Origin: Pseudomonadota bacterium
Lineage (GTDB): Bacteria; Desulfobacterota; Desulfobaccia; Desulfobaccales; 0-14-0-80-60-11
Direction of reading: 5' to 3'
Assembly (NCBI GenBank): GCA_018897875.1
Contig: JAHIKF010000186.1
Coordinates: 1 to 13,870, forward strand
DNA: 13,870 bases
Of this stretch, positions 12,619-13,870 are shown piece after piece. The translations under genes were made by a program, and so were the position numbers. Position 1 is the stretch's first letter. Every line of letters starts with the position of its first letter. The notes under the pieces were generated by a model, which had not been told where the DNA came from, did not search any database, and saw only the letters and a list, made by a program, of their open reading frames with translations.

Positions 12619-13870
12619 TCACTTCCCGCAGCATTTTTTATATTTCTTGCCGCTGCCGCAGGTGCAGGGGTCGTTGCGGCCCACCTTTTTCTTCTGGCGC
12701 TCCTTGGGCTGGGCGCCGCCGCCGTCGCCGTGGCTGAATACCATGGGCTGCTCGGCGCGCCGGGCCTCCGGCGGCGGTTCATGGTGGGGTTTCACCTGGA
12801 GGTGGAACAGGGTGCCCACCGAGTCTGCCTTAATGCGGTGGATCAGGTCCATGAATATCTCATAGCCTTCCCGCTTATATTCCCGCAGGGGGTCAACCTG
12901 GGCGTAACCCCGGAGCCCGATGCCGTCCCGCAGGTGGTCCATGGACAGGAGGTGATCTTTCCAGTGGTTGTCCACGATCTGGAGCATGACCATCTGCTGC
13001 AACTCGCGAAAGAGTTCGGGGCCGATCTCGTCGCGCTTGGCGGCAAAGCGCTTTTCCACCAGGTCGAAAAGGATGTCGTTGATGTCGTTGTCCAGATCGC
13101 CGTCCAGGTTATTAAGGGAGACCCGGAAGGCGAACTGCCGGTAGGTGGCATCCCCCAGGCTCTTGAGGTCCCACTCCTCCGGCATTTTGTTGGCGGTGTA
13201 TTCCGCCACGATCTCCTCCACCAGTTCGGCGGCCATATCCATGATGTCTTCTTCGAGGCTGGCGCCGCTGAGGATCTGGCGGCGTTGGGAGTAGATCACC
13301 TCCCGCTGCTTGTTCATGACGTCATCGTATTCCAGGAGGTGTTTGCGGATGTCGAAGTTATGGCCTTCCACCCGTTTCTGGGCCTTCTCGATGGCATTGG
13401 ACACCAGGCGGTGTTCGATGGGTTCCCCGTCATCCATCCCCAGGCGGCCCATGAGGCCCTTGATGCGGTCGGACCCGAAGATGCGCAGGAGGTCGTCCTC
13501 TAAGGAGAGATAGAACCGGGAGGTCCCGGGATCGCCCTGGCGGCCGGAGCGGCCCCGGAGCTGGTTGTCGATGCGGCGGGACTCGTGGCGTTCGGTGGCC
13601 AGGATGTGGACGCCGCCCCGTTCCACCACCCCTTCGCCCAGGACGATGTCGGTGCCCCGGCCGGCCATGTTGGTGGCGATGGTCACCCTACCCATCTGCC
13701 CGGCGTGGGCCACGATCTGGGCCTCTTTCTCGTGCTGCTTGGCATTGAGCACTTCGTGTTTGACGCCTTCCTTTTTCAAGAGCCGGCTGACGTGTTCCGA
13801 TTTTTCAATGGAGGTGGTGCCCACCAGGACCGGTTGGCCCCGCTGGTAGCAATCGCTGATATCCGCCACC
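12619..13870 (-). CDS. secA: Preprotein translocase ATPase SecA, C-terminal part (5' end beyond window)
   Basis: 416 codons are visible and the gene continues past the right edge. SecA drives export of unfolded proteins through SecYEG by ATP hydrolysis. The visible part begins in the second nucleotide-binding domain (VLVGTTSIEKSEHVSRLL) with helicase motifs TNMAGRGTDIVLGEGV and QLRGRSGRQGDPGTSRFYLS. The helical scaffold and wing regions follow (HLLEYDDVMNKQREVIY, DHWKDHL-type DNHWKDHLLSMDHLRDGIGLRGYAQ). The C-terminus is a SEC-C zinc motif, VGRNDPCTCGSGKKYKKCCGK less its last residue, with CxCx8CC ligands, used for SecB or ribosome contact. The segment between motif V and the next block is the short form, without the insertion of E. 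coli SecA. No truncation is seen at the C-terminus. Confidence 0.98.
   Translation of the reverse strand, partial: VADISDCYQRGQPVLVGTTSIEKSEHVSRLLKKEGVKHEVLNAKQHEKEAQIVAHAGQMGRVTIATNMAGRGTDIVLGEGVVERGGVHILATERHESRRIDNQLRGRSGRQGDPGTSRFYLSLEDDLLRIFGSDRIKGLMGRLGMDDGEPIEHRLVSNAIEKAQKRVEGHNFDIRKHLLEYDDVMNKQREVIYSQRRQILSGASLEEDIMDMAAELVEEIVAEYTANKMPEEWDLKSLGDATYRQFAFRVSLNNLDGDLDNDINDILFDLVEKRFAAKRDEIGPELFRELQQMVMLQIVDNHWKDHLLSMDHLRDGIGLRGYAQVDPLREYKREGYEIFMDLIHRIKADSVGTLFHLQVKPHHEPPPEARRAEQPMVFSHGDGGGAQPKERQKKKVGRNDPCTCGSGKKYKKCCGK

Noticed and set aside
12520..13503. Plus-strand open frame opposite secA
   Set aside because: Antisense shadow of secA; it begins inside the repeat element and has no recognisable domain.

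Overview
The window is a GC-rich bacterial chromosome segment of mostly housekeeping genes with long repeat-filled gaps. The gene content (aspartate kinase next to a Geobacter-type citramalate synthase, a UGA-encoded selenoprotein, a GAF-GGDEF protein with an unusual nucleotide pocket) and the protein style suggest a Desulfobacterota member (former Deltaproteobacteria), perhaps near Desulfobacca or the syntrophic lineages. That placement is an inference; no rRNA is present.

Layout, left to right. Positions 1-347 hold a possible gene fragment leaving the left edge and a cluster of palindromic repeats. Next on the minus strand are a ComEA-like DNA-binding protein with two helix-hairpin-helix units, citramalate synthase (cimA) and aspartate kinase (lysC). 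The last two sit in lysC-cimA transcription order and feed isoleucine and aspartate-family amino-acid synthesis. folD (one-carbon folate metabolism) diverges from lysC. A HisI-family protein lacking the family's magnesium ligands follows on the minus strand, then a small, strongly signalled gene of unknown function with its own promoter, RBS and terminator, then a MacroD-type macrodomain protein.

The most striking locus is 7636-8211. It reads as one 191-codon minus-strand gene for a thioredoxin-fold protein if the in-frame UGA at 8110-8112 is read as selenocysteine. This gives a UxxC redox motif, a cis-proline at the expected place and a SECIS-like hairpin just downstream of the UGA. Conventional gene calling would truncate it to an internal ATG at 8094 and lose the active site. 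Diverging from it is a GAF-GGDEF protein whose GGDEF domain has Ser where canonical diguanylate cyclases have the guanine-binding Asp. That is the signature reported for Hypr enzymes making 3',3'-cyclic GMP-AMP.

The right third holds gpmA (glycolysis), argJ (arginine synthesis) and the C-terminal part of secA (protein export), all on the minus strand. Gaps between genes are occupied by at least four families of hairpin repeats, most of them arranged as head-to-head pairs. In one family the 7-bp stems differ between copies by compensating base changes. In another, a roughly 145-bp two-hairpin element is present twice in opposite orientation.
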